Source: an uncultured Collinsella sp. (GTDB taxonomy: Bacteria > Actinomycetota > Coriobacteriia > Coriobacteriales > Coriobacteriaceae). From it: a DNA stretch of 37,662 nt. The notes under the pieces are model-generated. The model worked only from the letters and a program-made list of their open reading frames with translations. It did not search any database and was not told where the DNA came from. Below are positions 30,648-37,662 of the stretch, piece after piece. Each line of letters starts with the position of its first letter. Position 1 is the stretch's first letter. The translations under genes and the position numbers were made by a program. The stretch covers positions 1-37,662 of the forward strand of contig UQQL01000011.1 of the NCBI GenBank assembly GCA_900543275.1, given 5' to 3'.

Positions 30648-31454
30648 ATGTCCGGACACTCTAAGTGGGCCACAACCAAGCATCGTAAGGGCGCGCAGGA
30701 CGCCAAGCGTTCCGCCCTCTTCTCCAAGCTGAGCCGCAACATCACCGTTGCTGCCCGTCTCGGCGGCGACCCGCTGCCCGAGAACAACGCCAGCCTCGCT
30801 GCTGCTGTTGCCAAGGCCAAGGCTCAGTCCATGCCTAAGGACAAGATCAAGTCCGCTATCGACAAGGCTTTTGGTTCGGGTGCCGATGCCGCCGTCTACG
30901 AAAACATCGTGTACGAGGGCTATGGTCCCGCCGGCGTTGCTGTCTACGTTGACTGCCTGACCGATAACCGCAACCGTACCGCCGCCGATGTCCGTTCCGC
31001 CTTCTCCCACGCTGGTGGCAACCTGGGCACCTCCGGCTCCGTCGCCTTCCAGTTTGAGCGCAAGGGCCAGATTGTCGTCGCCAAGGAGATCCTGGACGAG
31101 AACGCCAAGAAGGAGACCATGATCGCCAACGGTGCTGCCGGTGACGAGGATGAGTTCATGATGGCTATCGCCGAGGCCGGTGGCGAGGACTACGAGGACG
31201 CCGGCGAGGAGTGGATCGTCTGGACCGCTGCTAACGACGTCATGGCTGTTTCCAAGGCACTCGAGGAGCAGGGCGTCCAGGTCAAGGGCTCCGAGACCAC
31301 CATGGTCCCGACTACCCCGACCGAGGTCTCCGGTACCGACGCCAAGAAGGTTCAGCGCCTTATCGACCGTCTCGAGGAGCTCGACGACGTCCAGGACGTC
31401 TACAGCACCATGGACATGACCGACGAGGTCATCGCTGCCCTCGAGGAGGAGTAG
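30648..31454 (+). CDS. yebC: YebC/PmpR family protein
   Basis: A 268-residue YebC family protein. Members were long annotated as transcriptional regulators; some are now known to help ribosomes at difficult sequences such as proline stretches. The family start MSGHSKWATTKHRKGAQDAKR and the blocks YEGYGPAGVAVYVDCLTDNRNRT and FSHAGGNLGTSGSVAFQFE are intact. It is longer than usual (about 240-250) because of an acidic insertion around residues 155-190. GATAGGAG precedes the ATG. It is followed by two hairpins and is probably monocistronic. The nearby EP-repeat protein would be a natural proline-rich client, but that link is speculative. Confidence 0.94.
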   Translation: MSGHSKWATTKHRKGAQDAKRSALFSKLSRNITVAARLGGDPLPENNASLAAAVAKAKAQSMPKDKIKSAIDKAFGSGADAAVYENIVYEGYGPAGVAVYVDCLTDNRNRTAADVRSAFSHAGGNLGTSGSVAFQFERKGQIVVAKEILDENAKKETMIANGAAGDEDEFMMAIAEAGGEDYEDAGEEWIVWTAANDVMAVSKALEEQGVQVKGSETTMVPTTPTEVSGTDAKKVQRLIDRLEELDDVQDVYSTMDMTDEVIAALEEE

Positions 31455-31458
31455 CGCC

Positions 31459-31478
31459 TGCACGGGTTAAGCCGTGCA
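31459..31478 (+). terminator. Short hairpin after yebC
   Basis: TGCACGG (31459-31465) pairs perfectly with CCGTGCA (31472-31478) around GTTAAG, 5 nt after the stop. There is no T tract, so it is more likely a 3' stabiliser than a terminator. Confidence 0.4.
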
Positions 31479-31523
31479 TATCTGGGCATAATGAAGCGAG
31501 CATGCAAGCCTCGTGGAATAGAT

Positions 31524-31566
31524 GAGCCGGATCCGCGTGCGTATGGCACCGGACCCGGCTCTTTTA
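31524..31566 (+). terminator. Intrinsic terminator downstream of yebC
   Basis: GAGCCGG-TCCG pairs with CGGA-CCGGCTC (31524-31535 with 31550-31561), with single-base bulges, followed by TTTTATAAT. It separates yebC from the amaP operon. The TATAAT within the tail could also serve as a -10 box for that operon. Confidence 0.75.
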
Positions 31567-31619
31567 TAATGATGCGAATCGTTTTCCATTCTGTGGACCG
31601 AAACCTGAAGGGAGCGCGC

Positions 31620-32165
31620 GTGCGCGTACTCAAACGAGCCCTAGCGATCGTGTATCTTGCCGCCGCCATCGTGGCGCTGGGTACGCTTGTCTGCCAGTTC
31701 TGGGGACCGTATACGTATCGCTTTATGTTGCTGTTGCGTGACACCATGCCTCGCGTCGTCGTTACGGCGTGCGCCGCCATCGTGGCACTTGGCGTGCTCA
31801 TCGGTTTTTTCCGCCTGATGTTCGCGCGTCGCGAGCCGTCCTGCGTGCATCCGGCGGGGGAGCGCAATATCGAGGTTACGCTCGCAGCGCTTTCCTCGTG
31901 CGCCCGTGCCGCGGCGGAGTGCGATGATCGCGTGATGGTTGAGCATATCGAGGCGCGCGTTCAAGGCTCCGACGAGTCGCGCGTTCGTTTTAAGGTCGAG
32001 GCCATCGCGCTCGATGATAAAGACGTCGCCTCTCTTGCCACCGCGATGCAGCAGCGCATCGAGAAGGCCTGCGACACCATGCTCGGCACGCCGGGTACGA
32101 CCGCGCGCGTCCGTTTTTTGCCGTCCAAGACTACCGTCCAGACCGTGGAGGTTTCCGGTGAGTGA
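31620..32165 (+). CDS. amaP: Alkaline shock response membrane anchor protein AmaP
   Basis: A 181-residue membrane protein with two N-terminal hydrophobic helices (about 8-27 and 42-62) and a soluble alpha/beta C-terminal domain, the AmaP layout. In staphylococci AmaP anchors Asp23 to the membrane. The GTG start at 31620 follows GAAGGGAG at good spacing; frames from 31491 or 31571 would run through the preceding terminator. The stop overlaps the next start by eight bases, so the genes are coupled. The operon amaP-DUF2273-asp23 is conserved in Gram-positive bacteria. The assignment rests on context plus topology more than on motif identity. Confidence 0.78.
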   Translation: MRVLKRALAIVYLAAAIVALGTLVCQFWGPYTYRFMLLLRDTMPRVVVTACAAIVALGVLIGFFRLMFARREPSCVHPAGERNIEVTLAALSSCARAAAECDDRVMVEHIEARVQGSDESRVRFKVEAIALDDKDVASLATAMQQRIEKACDTMLGTPGTTARVRFLPSKTTVQTVEVSGE

Positions 32166-32535
32166 TACCAACCAAGACAAGACCGCCCGCACGCCGCGCC
32201 TGTCGATCGACCAGAACGCTACGCCGGCAGGCGAGTCCGCCGACACCAAGCCCGAGGCCGGCGAGCAGCACGACAGCGCCGCCAACGACTTTGACGAGGC
32301 CATGGGTCTCATCAAAGGTACGGGCGCTGCTATCTGGAGCTACGCCGTGCGCCACCCCAACACTACGCTCGGCGCCGTGGCAGGCTTTATCCTCGCCGTG
32401 CTGGTACTTACGTTGGGCCTGTGGGACACGCTCGTCATCGCATTCTTTGTGCTGATCGGCGCCGTGATCGGCCAGATTCGCGACGGCGAGAACGGTATCG
32501 TTAACTTCTTTGGCCGCCTGTTTAGCGGCCGCTAA
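32158..32535 (+). CDS. DUF2273 small membrane protein
   Basis: A 125-residue protein. The C-terminal 70 residues carry the DUF2273 pattern: two adjacent membrane helices (NTTLGAVAGFILAVLVLTLGLWDTLVIAFFVLIGAVIGQIRDG) followed by a short cationic tail, NFFGRLFSGR. The N-terminal 55 residues are polar and probably disordered, unlike the short family members. The GTG start at 32158 has GGAGGT six bases before it, inside the end of amaP. DUF2273 proteins sit between AmaP and Asp23 in many genomes and probably join the same membrane complex. Confidence 0.85.
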   Translation: MSDTNQDKTARTPRLSIDQNATPAGESADTKPEAGEQHDSAANDFDEAMGLIKGTGAAIWSYAVRHPNTTLGAVAGFILAVLVLTLGLWDTLVIAFFVLIGAVIGQIRDGENGIVNFFGRLFSGR

Positions 32536-32579
32536 TACGTATTCGACTGTCGCACTCGCGGCAGGCATAAGGAGGAACC

Positions 32580-33107
32580 ATGGCTTTTAACACGAAGGTC
32601 GATGTGGCCGATACCGAGTTCGAGGCGAACGAGGTCGTCGCCGCCGAGGCGGAGGATGTAACGCTCGAGGACGAGGCGCTCGTCGAGGCCGAGTCCGATG
32701 CGGACGAGGACAACGAGGAGATGGACGAGGAGGCGGACGAGTCCGAGGACTCGCTGACCTATTCCAACGGCGTGATCGAGAAGATCGTCGCCATGGCCAC
32801 CCGCGAGGTGCCGCATGTTCTGGGCATGAAGGGTAACCTTATGCACTTTGTGCAGGAACAGTTTGGTGCCGAGAACCTGACCAAGGGCGTGACGGTCGAG
32901 GTCACCGACGATAACCGCGTAGTCGTCAACATCTCGGTCATCATCGAGTACGGCGCCTATGCGCCTGCGATCTTTGACGACGTTAAGGCGCGCGTCACCG
33001 AGCGTCTGGCCGCGATGACCGGTCTTGAGGTGGCAGGCGTCAACCTGCGCATCGAGGATGTCATCACCCCCGAGGAGTACGAGCACCGCACCAGCCAGCA
33101 CGAGTAA
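32580..33107 (+). CDS. Asp23/Gls24 family envelope stress response protein
   Basis: A 175-residue Asp23/Gls24 family protein. The domain spans about 58-165, from YSNGVIEKIVAMATREVPHVLG through VNISVIIEYGAYAPAIFDDVKARV to VAGVNLRIEDVI. Residues 10-57 form a strikingly acidic tail (dozens of Glu/Asp), unusual for the family and possibly a flexible spacer. AAGGAGGAA precedes the ATG. It is last in the amaP operon and would be tethered to the membrane by AmaP, where it is thought to help maintain the envelope. Two bases of its TAA stop form part of the next hairpin element. Confidence 0.93.
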   Translation: MAFNTKVDVADTEFEANEVVAAEAEDVTLEDEALVEAESDADEDNEEMDEEADESEDSLTYSNGVIEKIVAMATREVPHVLGMKGNLMHFVQEQFGAENLTKGVTVEVTDDNRVVVNISVIIEYGAYAPAIFDDVKARVTERLAAMTGLEVAGVNLRIEDVITPEEYEHRTSQHE

Positions 33108-33142
33108 CCTTCCAAAAAGGGACAGGTTTGTTTTGGCAGGTT
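33106..33142 (+). repeat. GACAG-loop hairpin element, copy 5
   Basis: AACCTTCCAAAA (33106-33117) pairs with TTTTGGCAGGTT (33131-33142) at 11 of 12 positions. The loop is AGGGACAGGTTTG. The stem includes the last two bases of the asp23 stop codon, as in copy 3. TTTT follows at 33141-33144. Confidence 0.85.
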
Positions 33143-33159
33143 TTATCTGCGTAAACGTC

Positions 33160-33199
33160 AACGGCCGGTCGCGCATGTAAAAGCGCGGCCGGCCGTTTT
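33160..33199 (+). terminator. Intrinsic terminator of amaP-asp23 operon
   Basis: AACGGCCGGTCGCGC (33160-33174) pairs with GCGCGGCCGGCCGTT (33183-33197) with one G-T wobble, followed by TTTC. It comes 17 nt after the GACAG-loop hairpin, so that hairpin is not needed for termination here. Confidence 0.9.
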
Positions 33200-33242
33200 C
33201 TATATGCCCTCGATGCGGTCATACCGCTCGTCTAACTAAGGG

Positions 33243-33270
33243 TTGCAATCTTCGCGTTCCGCGTTACCCT
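33243..33270 (+). promoter_or_regulatory. Possible promoter of yitT-family gene
   Basis: TTGCAA (33243-33248) lies 16 nt from TACCCT (33265-33270), about 45 nt upstream of the start codon. The -10 match is weak. Confidence 0.4.
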
Positions 33271-33313
33271 AATGGGCGCATTGTTTCCAAATTGTTAACG
33301 AGGGGTTGCCGTA

Positions 33314-34336
33314 ATGGCCGACGAACACGAGACCGAAAGCAAGGCATGGGCGATTGAAGCCGCTGCGGCAGAGGCGGCGTCGCGTGCCGCCGAAGAAGTG
33401 CATCGCCCGCCTGTGGTTCCGATGGAGCGCGTGGTCGGTCGCGAGGATATCGAACGTGGCGAGCGCGCCGGCCGCAAGCGCAGCCAGGAGCCAGGCTTTC
33501 CGCGCTTTTTTGCCGAGCTCAATCTGGGCCTGATTCTCACGGCGTTCGCCATCGTGGCCTTTAAAACCCCCAATCACTTTGCCTTCGGCGGCACCTCGGG
33601 CGTGTCGGTCATTCTTTCCACGCTGTTCCCGACCCTGCCCGTCGGCGTCTTTATGTGGATTATCAACGCGGTCCTGGTCGTTCTGGGCTTTATCTTTTTG
33701 GAGCGCAAGGCGATTCTATGGAGCGTCTTCGCTTCGTTTGCGCTTTCGGCCTACGTCTCGCTGTTTGAGCTCTTCATTCCGACGGATGTTTCGATGACGG
33801 GTGATATGTGGCTCGACCTGTGCTTTGCCGTCATCTTGCCGGCGCTGGGCAGTGCCATTGTCTTTGACATTGGCGCCTCGACGGGTGGCACGGACATTCT
33901 TGCCATGATCCTCAAACGCCGCACCACGCTTGAGATTGGCCGCGCGCTGCTGCTGGTCGATATCGGCATCGTAACCATCGCGGCTTTCCTGTATGGCCCG
34001 CGCGTTGGCCTGTACTGCGTGCTTGGCCTGTTTGCCAAGACGCTCGTGGTCGATAAGGCTATCGAGAGCATTCACCTTCGTAAGGTCTGCACGATCATTT
34101 GCGCCGAACCGCGCAAAGTCGAGGAGTTTATCGTCAAGCATCTCAACCGCACGGCAACGATCAGCCGTGGCTATGGCGCCTTTTCGGGCAAGTGCGTCAC
34201 GGTGATCATGAGCGTGCTGAGTCGCCGCGAGGCCGTGCAGCTGCGTCGCTACGCTCGCGAGATCGATCCGGGTGCCTTTATCACGATCGTCGACAGCTCC
34301 GAGATCGTCGGCAAGGGTTTCCGCGGAACGAACTAA
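33314..34336 (+). CDS. YitT family membrane protein
   Basis: A 340-residue membrane protein of the YitT (DUF161/DUF2179) family, function unsettled. Residues 1-62 form a charged, Ala/Glu/Arg-rich cytoplasmic tail not usual in the family. Five to six membrane segments follow (68-250) with TPNHFAFGGTSGVSVILS and DIGASTGGTDILAMIL, the two conserved Gly-rich blocks. The C-terminal DUF2179 domain (about 262-335) includes GYGAFSGKCVTVIMSVLSRRE. The ATG at 33314 is preceded by GAGGGGTT, a modest ribosome site. It has its own promoter-like sequence and lies between the asp23 terminator and an unrelated zinc-ribbon gene. Confidence 0.9.
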   Translation: MADEHETESKAWAIEAAAAEAASRAAEEVHRPPVVPMERVVGREDIERGERAGRKRSQEPGFPRFFAELNLGLILTAFAIVAFKTPNHFAFGGTSGVSVILSTLFPTLPVGVFMWIINAVLVVLGFIFLERKAILWSVFASFALSAYVSLFELFIPTDVSMTGDMWLDLCFAVILPALGSAIVFDIGASTGGTDILAMILKRRTTLEIGRALLLVDIGIVTIAAFLYGPRVGLYCVLGLFAKTLVVDKAIESIHLRKVCTIICAEPRKVEEFIVKHLNRTATISRGYGAFSGKCVTVIMSVLSRREAVQLRRYAREIDPGAFITIVDSSEIVGKGFRGTN

Positions 34337-34486
34337 CGCGGTCGAGCTCATCAAACAATCGAATAGCGCCCTGCGCATTGCAAATGCGTCATGTTGGAGT
34401 ATTTGTCCCCACATTGGGTGATAATGATGCCAAAGACATCGTTTGCGATCCAGATGATTCGCTCAAGATACGAAGGGATGATCTCG

Positions 34487-35791
34487 ATGTTCTGTTCGCA
34501 GTGTGGTGCCCCCATGGGCGACAACGATAAGTTCTGTGGTGCGTGTGGTGCCCCCAATGCCGGTACCGCAGCCTCTGCCCCTCAGGGTCAGCCCCAGCAG
34601 TTTGTTCCGCAACCGCCCGTGGCGAATGCGTCCAAGGGCTGTGTGGCTCAGGCGTTTGAGGATATGACCAAGACTCCGGGCGTGCTGCAGCGCGTGTGCC
34701 AGATTGCCTTTTTACCGGCGCTGATTTGTGTTGTGTCGGTACTCGTGTTGTTTATTCCCGTTATTGGCGGCATTGCAGCTGCCATCGGCTTTTTGGCAGC
34801 TTGCATTGCGAGCGTGTGTGGTTCCGGCTTTGGTATTGAGTGGGGTCGCGATCTGTCGCTCAAGGTTGATGACGGTATGGATCGTCCACTCATGCGTTCC
34901 ACGTCGTTTGGCCTCGGAGTCTTTTCGAGCGTTATCTCGGTCGTGCTCGAGGTTATCGCTGCCATTCCCGTTATCGGTGTAGTGCTTTCGCTGGTGGAGA
35001 GCGTGGTAATTGGCGCCGCGGGCTCGTATTCGTATTACGGCTCTTATGCACTCGAGGCAGCGCTGTTCGGCTCGCTTGGCCTGCTTGTCCTGGCTATGAT
35101 TGCCACGGCGGTCTTGGGGGTCTTCTTTAAGATGTTCGCCGACATTGCCGTGATGCACTTTGCGGTGACCGGTCGTGTCGAGAGCGCGTTTTCGCTCGAT
35201 AAGGTCTGGGCGGCCTTTAAGCACAACAAGACCAAACTGTTCTGCGCTTCGTTCCTTCCCGAGTTTTTGACGGGCCTGGTCGCCAACGTTGTCACCTGGA
35301 TCCTGACGTTCGTCTTTGGCACCATTGCCTCTGTCGGTATGTATAGCTACTACTACCGTCCTACGGCTATTGAGGCGCTTGTTACCGGCGGTGGCATCAC
35401 GCTCGTATTGTTCTTGGTGCTGACGGCGTTTGTCACGGTATTCCTCACGGTCTTTGGCAAGATGCTCAAGCACCGTGCCGTTGGCTATTGGGTTGCGCGC
35501 TACGCAAGCGAGTGGGCCGACGAGGACAAGGACGACGTCCAGACTTTTGTGCTGCCGTTTGAGAAGAAGTCTGCTCCGGCTGGTTTTAGCGCCGACGCAG
35601 CGCCCGTATCCGATTCCGCTGCGGCGCCGGCGCCTGAGCCCGAGCCCGAGCCCGAGCCCGTGCCTGAGCCTGAGCCTGAGCCCGCGCCCGTGCCTGAGCC
35701 CGAGCCCGCGCCCATGCCGGAACCGGAGCCCGAGCCTGCACCTGAGCCCGAGCCTGCGCCAAGCTCCGACGAGGACCCGCAGGACGAGTAA
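34487..35791 (+). CDS. Zinc-ribbon membrane protein with EP-repeat tail
   Basis: A 434-residue protein. The N-terminal zinc ribbon is MFCSQCGAPMGDNDKFCGAC (Cys3, 6, 17, 20). A linker is followed by about six membrane segments (75-340) resembling the DUF4013 group, with a soluble loop DLSLKVDDGMDRPLMR. The C-terminal 50 residues are almost only Glu, Pro, Ala and Val in EPEP repeats, ending in an acidic SSDEDPQDE. ATG at 34487 is chosen since AAGGG lies nine bases upstream; ATG at 34478 would abut that site. The EP tail is encoded by tandem GAGCCC-like hexamers and may vary in length. Function unknown; a bidirectional terminator follows. Confidence 0.75.
   Translation: MFCSQCGAPMGDNDKFCGACGAPNAGTAASAPQGQPQQFVPQPPVANASKGCVAQAFEDMTKTPGVLQRVCQIAFLPALICVVSVLVLFIPVIGGIAAAIGFLAACIASVCGSGFGIEWGRDLSLKVDDGMDRPLMRSTSFGLGVFSSVISVVLEVIAAIPVIGVVLSLVESVVIGAAGSYSYYGSYALEAALFGSLGLLVLAMIATAVLGVFFKMFADIAVMHFAVTGRVESAFSLDKVWAAFKHNKTKLFCASFLPEFLTGLVANVVTWILTFVFGTIASVGMYSYYYRPTAIEALVTGGGITLVLFLVLTAFVTVFLTVFGKMLKHRAVGYWVARYASEWADEDKDDVQTFVLPFEKKSAPAGFSADAAPVSDSAAAPAPEPEPEPEPVPEPEPEPAPVPEPEPAPMPEPEPEPAPEPEPAPSSDEDPQDE
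35631..35759 (+). repeat. GAGCCC-type hexanucleotide repeats
   Basis: About twenty tandem copies of a six-base unit (GAGCCC, GAGCCT, GCGCCC, GTGCCT) encode the Glu-Pro/Ala-Pro/Val-Pro tail. Six-base changes keep the frame, so the tail could expand or shrink without loss of the protein. Confidence 0.85.
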
Positions 35792-35849
35792 CCCTGCCAC
35801 CTGCCATTTGGGGACGGGGTAGAAACGGTAGAAATAGCGCTTGACAAAT

Positions 35850-35887
35850 AAGCGGGGGCGGACGTGCCGAAGCGTCCGCCCCCGCTT
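35850..35887. terminator. Bidirectional terminator
   Basis: AAGCGGGGGCGGACG (35850-35864) pairs perfectly over 15 bp with CGTCCGCCCCCGCTT (35873-35887). It lies between convergent genes, 58 nt after the zinc-ribbon protein stop and 44 nt beyond the M20 amidohydrolase stop. AT-rich sequence flanks it on both sides. Confidence 0.85.
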
Positions 35888-35931
35888 TGATATCGCGATG
35901 CGGCTATGACTGCGAGATGGTCGTGGATCGA

Positions 35932-37395
35932 CTACTCGTCGTGCTTCTCCTCGCGGCGGGCGGCGGCGCGAGCGTCGTGGATGCCCTTGATTGCGGCGTG
36001 TCGGGCGGTGCGGGCATCGTGCATGGCGTCGCGGGCCTCGGCGGCCGTGGCCTTGGCAGAGCGCAGTTTGGCTGCCAGGTCGGGATTGGTCTCGGCGACC
36101 GCGGCAATCGTGGGGCCGTCGAGCTCTTCTTGTGTGGGCTCGGCCAAAAAGTCGATGGCATATTGGGCGGCCACCATGGAGCCCTTGGCCAGTACCGACT
36201 CGTCAATCTTGTAGAAGCAAGAATGTTGGGCGTACGTGGCGCCAATCTGGGGGTTGCGCGTGCCAACAAAGGCGAGCACGCCCGGTACGCGGCGCAGGTA
36301 CTCCGAAAAATCCTCACCCGAGAGTGTGCCGCGATAATGGCCTTGGCCGGTGGGGCCCAGGCATTTGATTACGGCCTGGCGGCAGCGCTCGCTCGAGGCG
36401 GCATCGTTTTCGACCTTATAATTGGCGATGGTGTAGTCGGTGAGCTCTGCCTCGGCGCCCAAGGCGGCCGCGGTATGCTCCACGATGCGACGCATAAGCT
36501 CCGGCATTTCCTCGTGGGTCGAATCGCCGTAGGTGCGCACCGTGCCGGCGAGGTAGGCCGTGCCGGCGATAACGTTGCGCGCGGTTCCGCCGTGCAGCTC
36601 GCCGACGGTAATGACGGCCGGCTCGTAGGGACTGATCTCGCGCGAAACGATGGTCTGCAGAGCGTTGACGATCTCGGCGGCAACCATAACGGCGTCGTGA
36701 CCGCGCTGGGGCATGGCGCCGTGGCACGAGGTGCCGCGGACGTCGATGCGGAACCAGTCGGTATTGGCCATGCGCGGTCCGGGCTCGCAGCTCACGGTGC
36801 CGGCGTCGACCTCACTCCAGATGTGCGCGGCGTAGGCGCCATCGACGCCGTCGAGCACGCCCGTGCCGATCATGAGCTTGGCGCCCTGGCCGTTTTCCTC
36901 GCTGGGCTGGAAGACGATGCGGACTTCGCCGTGGATGTCGTCGGTCATATGGCGCAGGATTTGCAGCGTGCCGAGCATCATGGCGATGTGGCAGTCGTGG
37001 CCGCAGGCGTGCATGCAGCCCTCGTTGACGCTGGCGAAATCCTCGCCGGTCTGCTCGGTGACGGGCAGGGCGTCGATGTCGGCGCGCAGCAGGATGCGGC
37101 GGCGCGGCGTGCCGTCCTCGCGATAGGCGTCGGGCGCGGTGCCGCGAAGGGTCGCCACAAGGCCCGTCTTAAGGGGACGCTCGTAGGGGATATTCATGGC
37201 ATCGAGCTGGTTGGCGATGTCAGAAGTCGTGCGCTCCTCGGCGAGGCTCAGCTCCGGGTGCTTATGGAAGTGTCGGCGCTGCTTGATAATGTAGGGTTCA
37301 AACTCGGCGGCGATATCTTGGATGGCCGCGGTGACGTCGTCTGCCGCGCGAACCTCGGTTGCCGCCATAATCTGCTGTGCCTTGGTCTTCGTCAT
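35932..37395 (-). CDS. M20 family metallo-amidohydrolase
   Basis: A 487-residue amidohydrolase/aminoacylase of peptidase family M20D, which cleaves N-acyl amino acids or similar amides with two metal ions. Metal-site motifs are RADIDALPVTEQT (104-116), MHACGHDCH (128-136), PSEENGQGA (164-172, usually EE-G) and HIWSEVDAGT (191-200). The dimerisation domain contains RGTSCHGAMPQRGHDAV. Residues 430-487 form an Ala/Arg/Glu-rich helical extension beyond the family's usual end. The start at 37395 has AAGGAG ten bases upstream; the frame stays open to 37629 but that part is intergenic and then adapter. The palindrome TTTTGCAAAA lies 22 nt before the start. Confidence 0.93.
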   Translation of the reverse strand: MTKTKAQQIMAATEVRAADDVTAAIQDIAAEFEPYIIKQRRHFHKHPELSLAEERTTSDIANQLDAMNIPYERPLKTGLVATLRGTAPDAYREDGTPRRRILLRADIDALPVTEQTGEDFASVNEGCMHACGHDCHIAMMLGTLQILRHMTDDIHGEVRIVFQPSEENGQGAKLMIGTGVLDGVDGAYAAHIWSEVDAGTVSCEPGPRMANTDWFRIDVRGTSCHGAMPQRGHDAVMVAAEIVNALQTIVSREISPYEPAVITVGELHGGTARNVIAGTAYLAGTVRTYGDSTHEEMPELMRRIVEHTAAALGAEAELTDYTIANYKVENDAASSERCRQAVIKCLGPTGQGHYRGTLSGEDFSEYLRRVPGVLAFVGTRNPQIGATYAQHSCFYKIDESVLAKGSMVAAQYAIDFLAEPTQEELDGPTIAAVAETNPDLAAKLRSAKATAAEARDAMHDARTARHAAIKGIHDARAAARREEKHDE

Positions 37396-37548
37396 GGTCG
37401 ATTTGCTCCTTGCTGGTTTTGCAAAATCGTACAAGCTCATTCCAGTATGCCACCTGCCACTTGGCCTGGCAAAGGTGCCGTTTGCCGCTTGGCGTTTTGT
37501 AGCTGGAGCGGGGGAGTACACTCGGGGGTGTTGAATTTCCTGCCAGAG

Positions 37549-37614
37549 ATGGGGATGCCCATGCAACATATCGATCGGATTATCCGCTCCAAGAACGTCT
37601 TTACCGCGCAAGAC
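37549..37614 (+). CDS. Truncated 5' end of a plus-strand gene, possibly an amidohydrolase
   Basis: An open frame with in-frame ATGs at 37549, 37555 and 37561 runs to the adapter junction at 37614, giving at most 22 residues. From 37561 it reads MQHIDRIIRSKNVFTAQD, which resembles the first strand of amidohydrolase-superfamily enzymes (hydrophobic segment, then NVFTA). It is divergent from the M20 gene, with 153 nt between them. No good ribosome site is visible. Too short for a firm assignment. Confidence 0.4.
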
Positions 37615-37662
37615 CTGTCTCTTATACACATCTCCGAGCCCACGAGACGCGTAGTAATCTCG
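37615..37662. other. Illumina Nextera adapter with i7 index (right end)
   Basis: Positions 37615-37648 are the reverse complement of the left adapter, beginning with CTGTCTCTTATACACATCT. Positions 37649-37656 (GCGTAGTA) match, as I recall, Nextera XT index N719, and 37657-37662 (ATCTCG) is the start of P7. Read on the minus strand, the adapter gives the well-known artefact peptides MCIRDRS and YKRQ. Confidence 0.97.

Noticed and set aside
35500..35847. Gly/Ser/Ala repeat-rich minus-strand frame
   Set aside because: It is the antisense reading of the EP-repeat hexamers and has no other support.
37396..37629. N-terminal extension of the M20 amidohydrolase to 37629
   Set aside because: It begins in adapter sequence and crosses the intergenic region. 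A ribosome site and the family N-terminus support the start at 37395.

Overview
The window reads as one complete assembly contig from a high-GC, anaerobic, gut-type actinobacterium. I infer Coriobacteriia, most like Collinsella, from the gene mix: a very large 2-hydroxyacyl-CoA dehydratase-type activase, an AmaP/DUF2273/Asp23 envelope operon, an arylsulfotransferase remnant, an LAxTG-anchored coiled-coil surface protein and Tat-type lipoproteins. Family-level placement is inference; no rRNA or tRNA gene was seen. Both ends carry Illumina Nextera adapter sequence including an i7 index, so the biological sequence runs only from about 44 to 37614.

Layout. 142-4425 (minus): a polar amino-acid ABC transporter (Tat lipoprotein binding protein, two permeases, ATPase) followed by a peptidase C26 glutamine-amidotransferase-like hydrolase, probably one operon that imports and trims a gamma-glutamyl or glutamine-type substrate. 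4426-4882: a 457-nt non-coding stretch with a promoter, a dispersed hairpin element and a regular array of six alternating 15-bp arms. 4883-6664 (minus): a short DXS-like transketolase. 6893-8473: an HD-domain protein and a CmpB-type membrane protein. 8672-10442: ammonium transporter and P-II protein separated by a 108-nt imperfect hairpin. 10530-17012: Cof-type HAD phosphatase, then a TetR regulator and a 1593-residue activase. 17098-18247: an arylsulfotransferase pseudogene, a 12-codon upstream ORF and a small membrane-anchored protein. 18376-19515 (minus): a DUF389 membrane protein with an EF-hand-like loop. 19823-23290: an 1155-residue surface protein whose 5' end contains a run of nine G. 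23491-25194 (minus): OPT transporter. 25387-30482: type III pantothenate kinase, dCMP deaminase, NifU-like protein, Lgt, and a large polytopic membrane protein. 30648-33107: YebC, then AmaP/DUF2273/Asp23. 33314-35791: YitT-family protein and a zinc-ribbon membrane protein with an EP-repeat tail. 35932-37395 (minus): M20 amidohydrolase. A truncated plus-strand gene runs off the right end.

Themes. Nitrogen supply is served by the amino-acid importer, Amt, P-II and two amide-bond hydrolases. Envelope biology is served by Lgt (which would lipidate the binding protein at 3433-4425), the sortase substrate, and the Asp23 operon.

The most interesting non-gene signals are: (1) the G9 tract in the surface-protein gene, where both other reading frames hit a stop almost at once, a plausible phase-variation switch; (2) a family of hairpins with different but self-complementary stems around a shared GACAG loop, four of which sit directly on or just after stop codons; (3) three 55-bp inverted-repeat units spaced 80-81 bp apart upstream of the ABC operon, whose plus-strand pairing is kept by G-U wobbles; and (4) the 108-nt hairpin between amt and glnB. 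No CRISPR array, intact mobile element or phage gene was found.
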